From NCBI RefSeq assembly GCF_037338445.1, contig NZ_CP147838.1, forward strand, positions 1,488,001 to 1,552,000: 64,000 bases of DNA, in the 5' to 3' direction. Origin of the DNA: Salinibaculum sp. SYNS191 (GTDB lineage Archaea > Halobacteriota > Halobacteria > Halobacteriales > Haloarculaceae). The position numbers and the translations under genes were made by a program. The notes under the pieces are model-generated. The model saw only the letters and a program-made list of their open reading frames with translations. It was not told the DNA's origin and ran no database searches. Positions 9,189 through 15,777 of this stretch are shown here, piece after piece. Positions within the stretch are counted from its first letter, which is position 1. The number at the start of each line of letters is the position of its first letter.

Positions 9189-9386
9189 TTAGACCCTCGC
9201 CCAGGTGCGCTTCTTGCGGCGCTGGCGTTTCTCGGACGGGCGCTCCTGACCAGTCTCCTGCTCAGCGAGCATCTCGCGCACCGCCGACCGGATGGCTTCG
9301 CTCCGGTTGGGGTACTCCCCCGTCTCGACCATCTGTTCGACCTCTTCGATCTGCTGCTTCGGAATCCGTAGTGTCACACGCTCCAT
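9189..9386 (-). CDS. cdrS: Ribbon-helix-helix cell division regulator CdrS
   Basis: 65 residues that are almost only a ribbon-helix-helix DNA-binding domain: the strand ERVTLRIPK, helix [13 protein letters not shown], turn [10 protein letters not shown] and helix [10 protein letters not shown], with a basic tail ([10 protein letters not shown]). The small size, the MERVTLRIP start and the position 2 nt upstream of ftsZ on the same strand match haloarchaeal CdrS, reported in Halobacterium as a regulator of ftsZ2 and division. It should act as a dimer on palindromic DNA; candidate palindromes lie directly upstream. Confidence 0.93.
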   Translation of the reverse strand: MERVTLRIPKQQIEEVEQMVETGEYPNRSEAIRSAVREMLAEQETGQERPSEKRQRRKKRTWARV

Positions 9387-9406
9387 ATTTTTCGTTCCCC
9401 TGTTGG

Positions 9407-9591
9407 GTAAGACGGGGACGGGTTTACACCGCGCCCACTCGTCTTACACAGGAAAAACGCCACACGGCGTCGGGGTGTAGTGTCGGACCCCATCTGTGTA
9501 AGACGACCGTCTTACGCACACATTACCACAGACCATGTGGTAATAAAAGTTACGGCGAGTGTAAGACAAAAGTATGTTTACCGAAGTAAAC
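9407..9591. promoter_or_regulatory. Inverted-repeat and GTAAGAC array upstream of cdrS-ftsZ
   Basis: The 231-bp spacer between cdrL and cdrS is far more AT-rich than its surroundings. GTAAGAC or its complement occurs at 9407-9413, 9441-9447, 9498-9504, 9509-9515 and 9561-9567. The pair at 9498-9515 forms GTAAGAC-N4-GTCTTAC. Next comes a perfect ATTACCACA-N5-TGTGGTAAT at 9522-9544, then GTTTAC-N4-GTAAAC at 9576-9591. Palindromes of this scale suit ribbon-helix-helix dimers. The arrangement suggests operators for CdrL and/or CdrS, but binding is inference. Confidence 0.7.
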
Positions 9592-9617
9592 GGACTGTAT
9601 CCCGCGTTTTCGGCACA

Positions 9618-10208
9618 TCATGGTTGGTCCAGAACGTCCGCTGCGGCGGTACGGCGGCCACAGCCGGGGCAGAACGCCCAGTCCGAGCGGAGCTCGTCGC
9701 CGCACTCGCAGAACACGCGCCGGGACGACTTCTCCCCGCAGTTCGGGCAGTAAACGTGGGACGACGACAGGTTCTCGCCACATTGCGCGCAGGTCTTACG
9801 TTCGTTTGCATCGGCGTTTTCACCGGCCCCCTCGTCTGTCATACGCCCCTCGGCGGTGTGTGACGCGTCGGGCGACGACGCGTGTGACGCGTCCGACTCC
9901 TCGTTTACAGCGGCCGTCTCGGCCGCCGAATCGCCATCAAGCGTGATGTTTACATTCACGTCCTGTGGCTGGCGGGGCTGGAGCCGGCGGTCGAGCCGGT
10001 CGGCGATGAGCGCGTCGACGCGTTCCGCAATCATGTCGTCGAGCGTCCCTTCGTCAGCGCCGCTATCGGGCGTAAACGAGTCGGACGAGTCCGTAGACCC
10101 GTCCAGGTACTCGCGCAGCGCCTCGCGCATGACCTCGCTCTTGGAGGCGTCGAACTCCTCCAGGCGCTCGATGAGGTCGTCGTCGGCGCGGAAGGTTATC
10201 TTGCTCAT
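9618..10208 (-). CDS. cdrL: Ribbon-helix-helix / zinc-ribbon regulator CdrL
   Basis: 196 residues in three parts. Residues 1-40 are a ribbon-helix-helix domain (MSKITFRADDDLIERLEEFD, then KSEVMREALREYL). A long acidic Ser/Asp-rich linker with a short middle helix (DDMIAERVDALIADRLDRR) follows. The C-terminus has four CxxC-type pairs (CAQC, CPNC, CECG, CPGC), a double zinc ribbon. This layout and the position upstream of cdrS match haloarchaeal CdrL. The frame opens at a GTG at 10235, but a TATA-like box at about 10241-10250 makes the ATG at 10208 the likelier start. It is not co-transcribed tightly with cdrS, since 231 bp separate them. Confidence 0.9.
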   Translation of the reverse strand: MSKITFRADDDLIERLEEFDASKSEVMREALREYLDGSTDSSDSFTPDSGADEGTLDDMIAERVDALIADRLDRRLQPRQPQDVNVNITLDGDSAAETAAVNEESDASHASSPDASHTAEGRMTDEGAGENADANERKTCAQCGENLSSSHVYCPNCGEKSSRRVFCECGDELRSDWAFCPGCGRRTAAADVLDQP

Positions 10209-10240
10209 CCGGTCGTCATACACGTTGTCACCCACGGTAT

Positions 10241-10250
10241 TTTAATCTAT
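10241..10250 (-). promoter_or_regulatory. TATA-like box of cdrL
   Basis: On the minus strand GATTAAAATA lies about 37 nt before the ATG at 10208, predicting transcription start near 10219 and a roughly 10-nt leader. It overlaps the codons nearest the alternative GTG start at 10235 and argues against it. Confidence 0.5.
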
Positions 10251-10361
10251 CCGAGTGTCTGACGGCCGTCAGCCGGTGAGGCGACGAACGACAGACAGCG
10301 CCGGCCCGTGACGACGAATGATAATCGTTAAGTCCGACAACGGTCCTACTCGGAGTTGCAT

Positions 10362-10435
10362 CCGCCCTTAGCTCAGACTGGTAGAGCAGTCGACTGTAGA
10401 TCGACTTGTCCCCCGTTCAAATCGGGGAGGGCGGA
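10362..10435 (+). tRNA. tRNA-Tyr (GTA)
   Basis: A full 74-nt cloverleaf: acceptor CCGCCCT pairing with AGGGCGG, discriminator A at 10435, D-arm GCTC...GAGC, anticodon stem GTCGA/TCGAC around the loop CTGTAGA (anticodon GTA), and T-arm CCCCG TTCAAAT CGGGG. There is no intron and no encoded CCA. An AT-rich box (GATAATCGTTAAG at about 10320) lies upstream. The 3' 21 nt recur twice downstream. Confidence 0.97.
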
Positions 10436-10500
10436 CTGCTTTTCCGCGAACCAACGGTGAGCGGAAAGCACGTCTATCCCGACACGATTTGAGCAGACGA

Positions 10501-10574
10501 GTCGCAGCCCGGAACGGCGCGAAGCGCCGCAGGCCCGGACCGTCTCGACGAGTTCAAATCGGGGAGGGCGGACT
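10501..10574 (+). repeat. Repeat copy 1 ending in tRNA-Tyr 3' sequence (att-like)
   Basis: A 74-nt unit that ends with the last 21 nt of the tRNA-Tyr gene (at 10552-10572, identical), preceded by a GC-rich hairpin segment. It matches copy 2 except for one base. The same order of tRNA end plus spacer suggests an attachment site left by an integrating element, since integrases commonly use the tRNA T-arm and acceptor end as attB. Confidence 0.85.
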
Positions 10575-10634
10575 TGTTCTGTCGACGCAACGCGTCGACT
10601 GACGAGTCTATCCAGAGCCGATTTGAACACGACA

Positions 10635-10708
10635 GTCGCAGCCCGGAACGGCGCGAAGCGCCGCAGGCCCGGACCGTCTCGACGAGTTCAAATCGGGGAG
10701 GGTGGACT
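10635..10708 (+). repeat. Repeat copy 2 ending in tRNA-Tyr 3' sequence (att-like)
   Basis: Second 74-nt copy, offset 134 bp from copy 1. It differs by a single C-to-T change in the acceptor-stem part (10686-10706 corresponds to the tRNA 3' end). Similarity continues leftward with more mismatches (both carry a CTATCC...CGATTTGA segment), so the duplicated unit is longer than the exact core. Confidence 0.85.
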
Positions 10709-10835
10709 GCGAGATTCTCACTTCGTTCGAACTCGAGACAGCGAGCGGCGAGATGATAGTACCGCGCACGCGTAGAGCGAGCGAACGCGAGCGCGGACCG
10801 GTACCCTTTACTCGGGAGTGTCCGGTGGTGGAGAC

Positions 10836-12182
10836 ATGCAACGAGGGCCAGCAGGCCCGCTGTCGCGTCGTGCGTTTCTCGCGGTGACGGGCACGGCCGC
10901 CCTGGCTGGATGTGGTGGCGACGCCCCACCCCGAACCCCGCCCGGGACGGTGCGCGACGACTACGAGCATCCGACGCCGGGCGGGAGTCCGTCGTGGGAC
11001 GCGCCGACCGGTTCCCCGCGTGCGGAGCTCTCCGTCGAGGTGCTGGTGGAGAACCTGGAGATACCCTGGGACCTCGCCTTCTCGGGGACGGGCGAACTGT
11101 TCATGACCCAGCGGACCGGCAGCGTCGTCAGGTTCGACGCGGGCGAGGTGTCGGAGGTGGCGAAGCCGCAGGACGCCATCGACGCCGGTTCGATACCGCC
11201 GGGTAGCGACCAGTCGAGTTGGTGGGTCGAGGGCGGCGAGGGCGGGACCCTCGGCGTCGCGGTCCACCCGTCTTATCCCGACGAACCCTGGGTGTACGTC
11301 TACTACACGGCGTCGGCGGGCGGGGGCAAGCGCAACCGGGTGGTGCGCTACGACGTGAGCGCCGACGACCCCGGCGCGACCGAGGAGGTCCTGCTGGGCG
11401 GCATCCCGGCGAACAAGTATCACAACGGCGGGCGCATCCGCTTCGGGCCGGACGACAACCTCTGGGTCTGTACCGGCGACGCGGGCACGCCCGAGGACGC
11501 CAGGGACCCGGAGTCGCTGGCGGGGAAGGTGCTGCGACTCGCACCGGACGGGCGCGCGCCGGCGAGCAACCCGGACCTCGGCGGCGACCCGCGGGTGTTC
11601 ACCTACGGCCACCGGAACCCCCAGGGCATCGACTGGCTCCCCGGCGGCGTGCCCATCGTCAGCGAGCACGGCCCCAGCGGACAGGACGAGGTGAACCTCC
11701 TCGTCCCGGGCGGCGATTACGGGTGGAACGACGTCCGCGCCGCACCCGGAAGCGACGGCGAGTACGACGCCTACCCGGCCAACGACGACGTCGTGCCGCC
11801 GCTTTTGAACACGGGCGCGGGGGCGAGCTGGGCGCCGACCGGCGCGACGTTCTACACGGGCACCGACTGCCCGGCCTGGCGGCACCGCTTCGTCGTCGGC
11901 GGGCTCGTCAGCCAGGCGGTCTGGGTCGTCACGCTGACGCCGCCGGGCGGAGAGCTTCCGCCACTCGACGGGTACGCGCGCCGGTTCGACGCCGACTGGT
12001 TTCACCCCGCGTTCACGGCGACGGCCCACCAGTTGCTGCAGAACGACCTCGGGCGCGTCCGCCACGTCGCCCAGAGCCCGTCGGGCGAACTGTACGCCAT
12101 CACGTCCAACCGCGACGGGCGTGCGACGGGGCCGTTCCCCCGGGAGCGCGACGACGTGCTCGTCCGGCTGCGGAGCGCGTAA
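10836..12182 (+). CDS. PQQ/glucose-sorbosone dehydrogenase-like beta-propeller lipoprotein
   Basis: 448 residues. The N-terminus PLSRRAFLAVTGTAALAGCG joins a twin-arginine signal (SRRAFL) with a lipobox (LAGC), so the folded protein should be exported by Tat and anchored by lipid outside the cell. The body follows the soluble quinoprotein glucose dehydrogenase pattern: EIPWDLAFSGTGELFMTQRTG, GGTLGVAVHPSYPDEPWVYV, KYHNGGRIRFGPDDNLWVCTGDAG, LAGKVLRLAPDG, VFTYGHRNPQGIDW and EHGPSGQDEVNLL. It likely oxidises an aldose or sugar aldehyde, with quinone cofactor use uncertain. A CCCTTTA box about 30 nt before the ATG at 10836 supports that start over a GTG at 10818. Confidence 0.9.
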   Translation: MQRGPAGPLSRRAFLAVTGTAALAGCGGDAPPRTPPGTVRDDYEHPTPGGSPSWDAPTGSPRAELSVEVLVENLEIPWDLAFSGTGELFMTQRTGSVVRFDAGEVSEVAKPQDAIDAGSIPPGSDQSSWWVEGGEGGTLGVAVHPSYPDEPWVYVYYTASAGGGKRNRVVRYDVSADDPGATEEVLLGGIPANKYHNGGRIRFGPDDNLWVCTGDAGTPEDARDPESLAGKVLRLAPDGRAPASNPDLGGDPRVFTYGHRNPQGIDWLPGGVPIVSEHGPSGQDEVNLLVPGGDYGWNDVRAAPGSDGEYDAYPANDDVVPPLLNTGAGASWAPTGATFYTGTDCPAWRHRFVVGGLVSQAVWVVTLTPPGGELPPLDGYARRFDADWFHPAFTATAHQLLQNDLGRVRHVAQSPSGELYAITSNRDGRATGPFPRERDDVLVRLRSA

Positions 12183-12608
12183 CGCGACCCGCGGTGTCCC
12201 CTCTGCAGTCCAGAACGCGGCGGAATTGTCAGTTCCCGTATGTTGGAAGCGCAGGCAGTCCGAGTGAGAAATTATAATTTTAGTTATATATAAGGTGTTT
12301 GGTATGGTGTCGAAACCAACAGGTGAAGTCGGCCGTCTCCTGGAGCGCCACGCGGAACATAAGAATCGTTATATGTATTGTCAGAAATAGCTCACGGAGT
12401 CGGCGGAACGAACGGCGAGTGAGAACGAGTTTGCACGGGGAGAGAGGTGCTCGACGCCGGGAGTGACGCGGGACGATTCTGCACGCCGGGCAGACTCGAC
12501 ACCGACGTGACACGAGGGGGCAAACCGCACGACGGCAGCGGCGAAAAATGGCGTAAACAATCATCCGCCTTTTTAGCGAGTTAGTACGTGGTTACTAGCG
12601 TGGTCGCG
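12183..12608. other. AT-rich intergenic island, no gene seen
   Basis: About 425 bp without a convincing coding frame. It includes the perfect palindromes AAATTATAATTT (12269-12280) and TTATATATAA (12284-12293), then ACATA-N10-TATGT near 12358. In such GC-rich DNA these could be one or more promoters for an unannotated small RNA, or a remnant of foreign DNA. A minus-strand 94-codon frame here (12280-12564) has Arg/Cys-rich composition unlike haloarchaeal proteins. Confidence 0.5.
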
Positions 12609-12776
12609 ATGGGTGTCCTCGACAGGGCAAAGGAGGTGTCAGGCATTTCGGAGGAGGATGGAGAGAGCCTCCCGTACGTCTGCCTCGCGTGCGAGACGGT
12701 CTTCGAGGTGCAACACCACACCTGCCCGGTCTGTGGAAGCTTCGACGTTCGACGCTCGAAGTGGGTCCAGCAGTAG
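12609..12776 (+). CDS. Small zinc-ribbon protein
   Basis: 55 residues: a short helical N-terminus (MGVLDRAKEVSGISEEDGES), then a zinc ribbon with CLAC and CPVC pairs (YVCLACETVFEVQHHTCPVC) and a basic end (RRSKWVQQ). Small single-ribbon proteins like this are common in haloarchaea and may bind nucleic acid or protein, but function is unknown. The ATG at 12609 gives the sensible N-terminus; seven extra upstream codons are possible. A CTTTTTAGC box lies about 36 nt upstream. Confidence 0.75.
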   Translation: MGVLDRAKEVSGISEEDGESLPYVCLACETVFEVQHHTCPVCGSFDVRRSKWVQQ

Positions 12777-12911
12777 ACGCCCGATGGACCACACTGGCAC
12801 AGCCAGTATCGCCACCCGCACGGGTCGGCCACGGTCGCGGGTGCGCACGGCTTCGACATTTCTTGGGCCGCTCCCGGGCAATTCAAGTAGACTTGTCTGC
12901 ATCCAACGGTA

Positions 12912-13535
12912 GTGGCAGTCTCGTTCGACCTCTTCGGGACGCTCGTGACCGCCGACCGGCCCGCCGAGCCGTGGGCCGCGGCGGCGACCGAACTGCGCGC
13001 ACGCGGCGTCGGCGTCCCCGACGACTGGGAGGACGCCTATCGCTCCTCGCACGTCTCCGTCGAGCGCGGCGCGGAACTCTCGCTGGTCACTCACACCGCG
13101 GAAGCGCTGGCGAGTCGCGGCGTCGACGCAGACGATGAAACGGTCCGTGACGCACTCCTCGCGGCCTTCGACGGACCGGTCACGGTCCGCGACGGTGCGC
13201 CGGCCGCGCTCCGGGCAGCGAGCGAGGCGGGCGCGGTCGGACTCCTCTCGAACTGCAGCCTCCCCGGACTGGTCGAGCGGACGCTCGACCGTGCGTCCCT
13301 GCCCGTCGCGTTCGACGCCGTCGTGACCAGCGTCGACTGTGGCTGGCGCAAGCCACACGACCGGGCCTTCGGAGCTGTCGCCGACGCGCTGGGCGTCCCG
13401 CTGGCCGACCTCGTCCACGTCGGCGACGACCCGCGAGCGGACGGCGGCGCGCGGACGACCGAAGCGACGGTCGTCCTGACCGAGGACGTCCCGCTGGCCG
13501 AGTTCCCGGCCTGGCTGGAGGAGCGATGGCGCTGA
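12912..13535 (+). CDS. HAD-superfamily phosphatase at head of cobalamin cluster
   Basis: 207 residues from a GTG start. HAD motifs: I FDLFGTL (Asp6 nucleophile; the usual second Asp of DxDxT is Phe here, as in haloacid-dehalogenase-like members), II LLSNCS, III WRKPHDRAF and IV VHVGDDPRADGG. The cap domain is alpha-helical. It overlaps cbiB by 10 nt, so it is probably translated with the late cobalamin genes. No cobC/cobZ-type phosphatase is seen in this cluster, so dephosphorylating alpha-ribazole phosphate or adenosylcobalamin phosphate is a reasonable role; that is inference from position only. Confidence 0.85.
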   Translation: MAVSFDLFGTLVTADRPAEPWAAAATELRARGVGVPDDWEDAYRSSHVSVERGAELSLVTHTAEALASRGVDADDETVRDALLAAFDGPVTVRDGAPAALRAASEAGAVGLLSNCSLPGLVERTLDRASLPVAFDAVVTSVDCGWRKPHDRAFGAVADALGVPLADLVHVGDDPRADGGARTTEATVVLTEDVPLAEFPAWLEERWR

Positions 13536-14455
13536 GCGGGCTCGTCCTCGGGGGCGGACTCGCGCTGGACCTCCTCGTCGGTGAGCCGCCGCGGCGACTC
13601 CACCCCGTCGCGTGGTTCGGGCAGGTCGTCGGCCGGGTCGACGGCGAGTGGCGACGGCCCCGACAGGTCGGGGTCGTCGCGGCGCTGGTGTTGCCAATTC
13701 TCGCCGCCCTGGCCGTGGCGGGAGTCGTCTTCGCCGCGGGACAGATGGACACTCGCGTCGGTGCCGTCGCCGGCGCGCTCGCGCTGTTCGTCACGACGAG
13801 CCTCCGGCGGTTGCTGGAGCGCGTCCGCGAGGTCACCGCGCTCTCGGAGGAGGACGTCGACGCGGCACGGGAGCGACTGCGGGCGCTGGCCGGCCGCGAC
13901 GCCGCGGCGCTGTCGCCCGGGGAACTCCGCAGCGCCGCCGTCGAGAGCCTCGCGGAGAACCTCGCGGACGGCCTGGTCGCGCCGCTTGCCGGGTACACCG
14001 TTCTCGCCGCGGCGACGACCGCGGCCGGCGGCTCTCCGCTGCTGGCTGTGTCCCTCGGCTGTGGCGGGGCGGCGTGGGTGAAGGCCGTAAACACGCTGGA
14101 CTCGATGCTGGGCTACCGGTCGAAACCCGTCGGCTGGGGACCGGCGCGGCTCGACGACGCCGCCATGTGGGTGCCGGCCCGCGTGACCGCCGGCCTGCTC
14201 GCGCTCGTCTCGCGCGCGCCGCTTTCGCTCGTGCGGGCACGCCGGTGGAACGGGGACGTTCCCTCGCCAAACTCCGGGTGGCCGATGGGGACGCTCGCGG
14301 CGATTCTGGACGTCCGTCTGACGAAGCCGGGCGCGTACACGCTCAACGGGGACGCGCAGTTGCCCGACGCCGCGGCGGCCGGGGTCGCCGTCCGGAAGGT
14401 GGCGCTTTCCGGCCTGGTCGCCTACGCGCTCGCGGGGGTGCTGACGTGGACCTGA
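13526..14455 (+). CDS. cbiB: Adenosylcobinamide-phosphate synthase CbiB
   Basis: 309 residues of an integral membrane protein. It starts GLVLGGGLALDLLVGEPPRRLHP, the family hallmark (D-L-GEP...HP), and carries VESLAENLADGLVAPL, WVKAVNTLDSMLGYR and RARRWNGDVPSPNSGWPM, all conserved in CbiB/CobD. It joins (R)-1-aminopropan-2-ol phosphate, made by the CobD of this cluster, to adenosylcobyric acid, made by CbiP, at the membrane. Ends overlap the HAD gene and cobS by 10 nt each, suggesting coupled translation. Confidence 0.96.
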   Translation: MALSGLVLGGGLALDLLVGEPPRRLHPVAWFGQVVGRVDGEWRRPRQVGVVAALVLPILAALAVAGVVFAAGQMDTRVGAVAGALALFVTTSLRRLLERVREVTALSEEDVDAARERLRALAGRDAAALSPGELRSAAVESLAENLADGLVAPLAGYTVLAAATTAAGGSPLLAVSLGCGGAAWVKAVNTLDSMLGYRSKPVGWGPARLDDAAMWVPARVTAGLLALVSRAPLSLVRARRWNGDVPSPNSGWPMGTLAAILDVRLTKPGAYTLNGDAQLPDAAAAGVAVRKVALSGLVAYALAGVLTWT

Positions 14456-15183
14456 GCCCGCTTCGGGGTGCCGTCGCCTTCCTGACGCGCCTGCCGGTCG
14501 ACAGCGACGAGCGCGACTGGCGGGCCATGCGGGCGAATCTCTGGACCTTGCCGGTCGTGGGCTACCTCGTCGGCCTGCTCGCCGCGCTGGTGCTCGTCCC
14601 CGACCTGCCCGCGCCCACCGCCGCCGTCGCCTACGTCGCCGTCCTCTTCCTGGTCACCGGCATCAACCACGCCGACGGGCTGGCGGACCTCGGCGACGCC
14701 GCCGTCGTCCATGGCGACCCGGCGCGCCGGCGCTCGGTGATGAAAGACACCACGGTCGGCGTCGGCGGCATCGTCGCCCTCGGCGTCGGCCTGGCCGGAC
14801 TGGTCGCGGGGGGGTTCCTCCTCGCCGCACTGCCGACACTCCCGGGGGTCGCCCTGGCCGTCGCCAGCGAGGTGGGCGCGAAACTCGGGATGGTGACGCT
14901 TTCCGTCCGCGGCCGGCCGAGCCACGACGGCATGGGCGCGCAGTTGCTCGGCGCGTCCGACCGCGCGGAGTGGCTGGGGCTCGGTATCGCGCTCCCCGTC
15001 GCGCTGGTCGCCCTGCCCGCGACTGCCGCGGCTGTCGTCGTCGGCCCCCTGGTCGCGCTCGCGACGATGCGCTGGGCGGACGACGCGCTGGGCGGCGTCG
15101 GCGGCGACGTCTTCGGCGCGACCAACGAACTCGCGCGGGTCGTCGCCGTGCACGCGGGGGTGGTCGCGTGGACGCTCTTCTGA
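14446..15183 (+). CDS. cobS: Adenosylcobinamide-GDP ribazoletransferase CobS
   Basis: 245 residues from a GTG that overlaps cbiB by 10 nt. The start RGAVAFLTRLPV and the motif GINHADGLADLGDAAVVHGD (metal-binding acidic residues in a membrane loop) identify cobalamin synthase, followed by MKDTTVGVGGIVALG and several hydrophobic helices. It condenses adenosylcobinamide-GDP with alpha-ribazole (or its phosphate) in the membrane to form the finished cobalamin. The open frame extends far upstream only as an alternative reading inside cbiB. Confidence 0.96.
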   Translation: MDLSPLRGAVAFLTRLPVDSDERDWRAMRANLWTLPVVGYLVGLLAALVLVPDLPAPTAAVAYVAVLFLVTGINHADGLADLGDAAVVHGDPARRRSVMKDTTVGVGGIVALGVGLAGLVAGGFLLAALPTLPGVALAVASEVGAKLGMVTLSVRGRPSHDGMGAQLLGASDRAEWLGLGIALPVALVALPATAAAVVVGPLVALATMRWADDALGGVGGDVFGATNELARVVAVHAGVVAWTLF

Positions 15184-15728
15184 TGTGCGGCGGGAGGGGT
15201 ACCCGCCTGGGAACCGAGACAGAGAAGCCACTCTATCCGGTCCGCGGGCGGCCGATGGTCGATTCCGTGCTGGGCGCGCTCCGGGAGAGCACAATCGACG
15301 ACTTCTACGCGGTCACCTCGCCAGCCACGCCGGCGACGGCGGCCCACGTCGACTGCCCCACCATCGAGACGCCGGGTGAGGGCTACGTCGCCGACCTGCA
15401 GCGGGCGCTCGCCGACGACCGCATCTCGCGACCGGTGCTGACCGTCGCGACGGACCTGCCGCTGCTGGACGGGGTTGCCGTCGACGCCGTTCTCGGAGCG
15501 GCCGACGGGACGCTGACCGTGGTGGTCCCGGTCGGGCGCAAGCGGGCGCTCGGCCTCAGCGTCGACACGCAGTTCCGCCACGGCGGCGTCGCAGTCACCC
15601 CCGCGGGCATCAACGTCGTCGGGGACGGGGCGGAGACGGTGTGGCCGACCCGCGACCCCCGCTACGCCGTCAACGTCAACCGCCGAACGGACGCCCGCGT
15701 GGCCGCCTGGCTCACAGTCGATGATTGA
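15168..15728 (+). CDS. cobY: GTP:adenosylcobinamide-phosphate guanylyltransferase CobY
   Basis: 186 residues from a GTG overlapping cobS by 16 nt. It begins VDALLMCGGRGTRLGTETEKPL, the nucleotidyltransferase signature (GGxGTRL...EKPL), with MVDSVLGAL and TVATDLPLLDG following. This is the archaeal, non-orthologous replacement of bacterial CobU; it activates adenosylcobinamide phosphate with GTP. It lies between cobS and cobD, as expected for the nucleotide loop assembly branch. A MobA-like molybdopterin role is less likely given the neighbours. Confidence 0.94.
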   Translation: MDALLMCGGRGTRLGTETEKPLYPVRGRPMVDSVLGALRESTIDDFYAVTSPATPATAAHVDCPTIETPGEGYVADLQRALADDRISRPVLTVATDLPLLDGVAVDAVLGAADGTLTVVVPVGRKRALGLSVDTQFRHGGVAVTPAGINVVGDGAETVWPTRDPRYAVNVNRRTDARVAAWLTVDD

Positions 15729-15777
15729 TTATTAACAAAAATATTATCCCATAATAGGGAGCAGTAGTACCACACAG
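15729..15777 (+). promoter_or_regulatory. AT-rich promoter before cobD
   Basis: After the tightly overlapping cobY end, 49 bp rich in A/T (ATTAACAAAAATATTATC, then CCATAATAG) precede the cobD ATG. At least one TATA-like element lies about 23-35 nt upstream, so cobD-cbiZ can probably be transcribed separately. No riboswitch-like fold is seen in this short space. Confidence 0.55.

Larger units (their letters stand above)
10436..10835. other. 400-bp non-coding stretch with tRNA-derived repeats
   Basis: No credible gene lies here. The stretch holds two copies of the tRNA-Tyr 3' end in a 134-bp periodic arrangement, small GC-rich hairpins (CGGCGC-GAA-GCGCCG in each unit), and then a short GC-rich run up to the promoter of the next gene. 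Minus-strand frames reading PPRFELVETVRACGASRRSG are translations of the repeat, not proteins. Confidence 0.75.

Noticed and set aside
10373-10929. Minus-strand frames reading PPRFELVETVRACGASRRSG twice
   Set aside because: They translate the tandem tRNA-Tyr 3'-end repeats and are artefacts of the repeat unit.
12280-12564. 94-codon minus-strand frame in the AT-rich island
   Set aside because: Basic, Cys/Arg-rich composition unlike haloarchaeal proteins and no promoter in the right place.
15729-15777. Possible cobalamin riboswitch before cobD
   Set aside because: Only 49 bp of mostly AT sequence, too short for such a fold, and it looks like a promoter.
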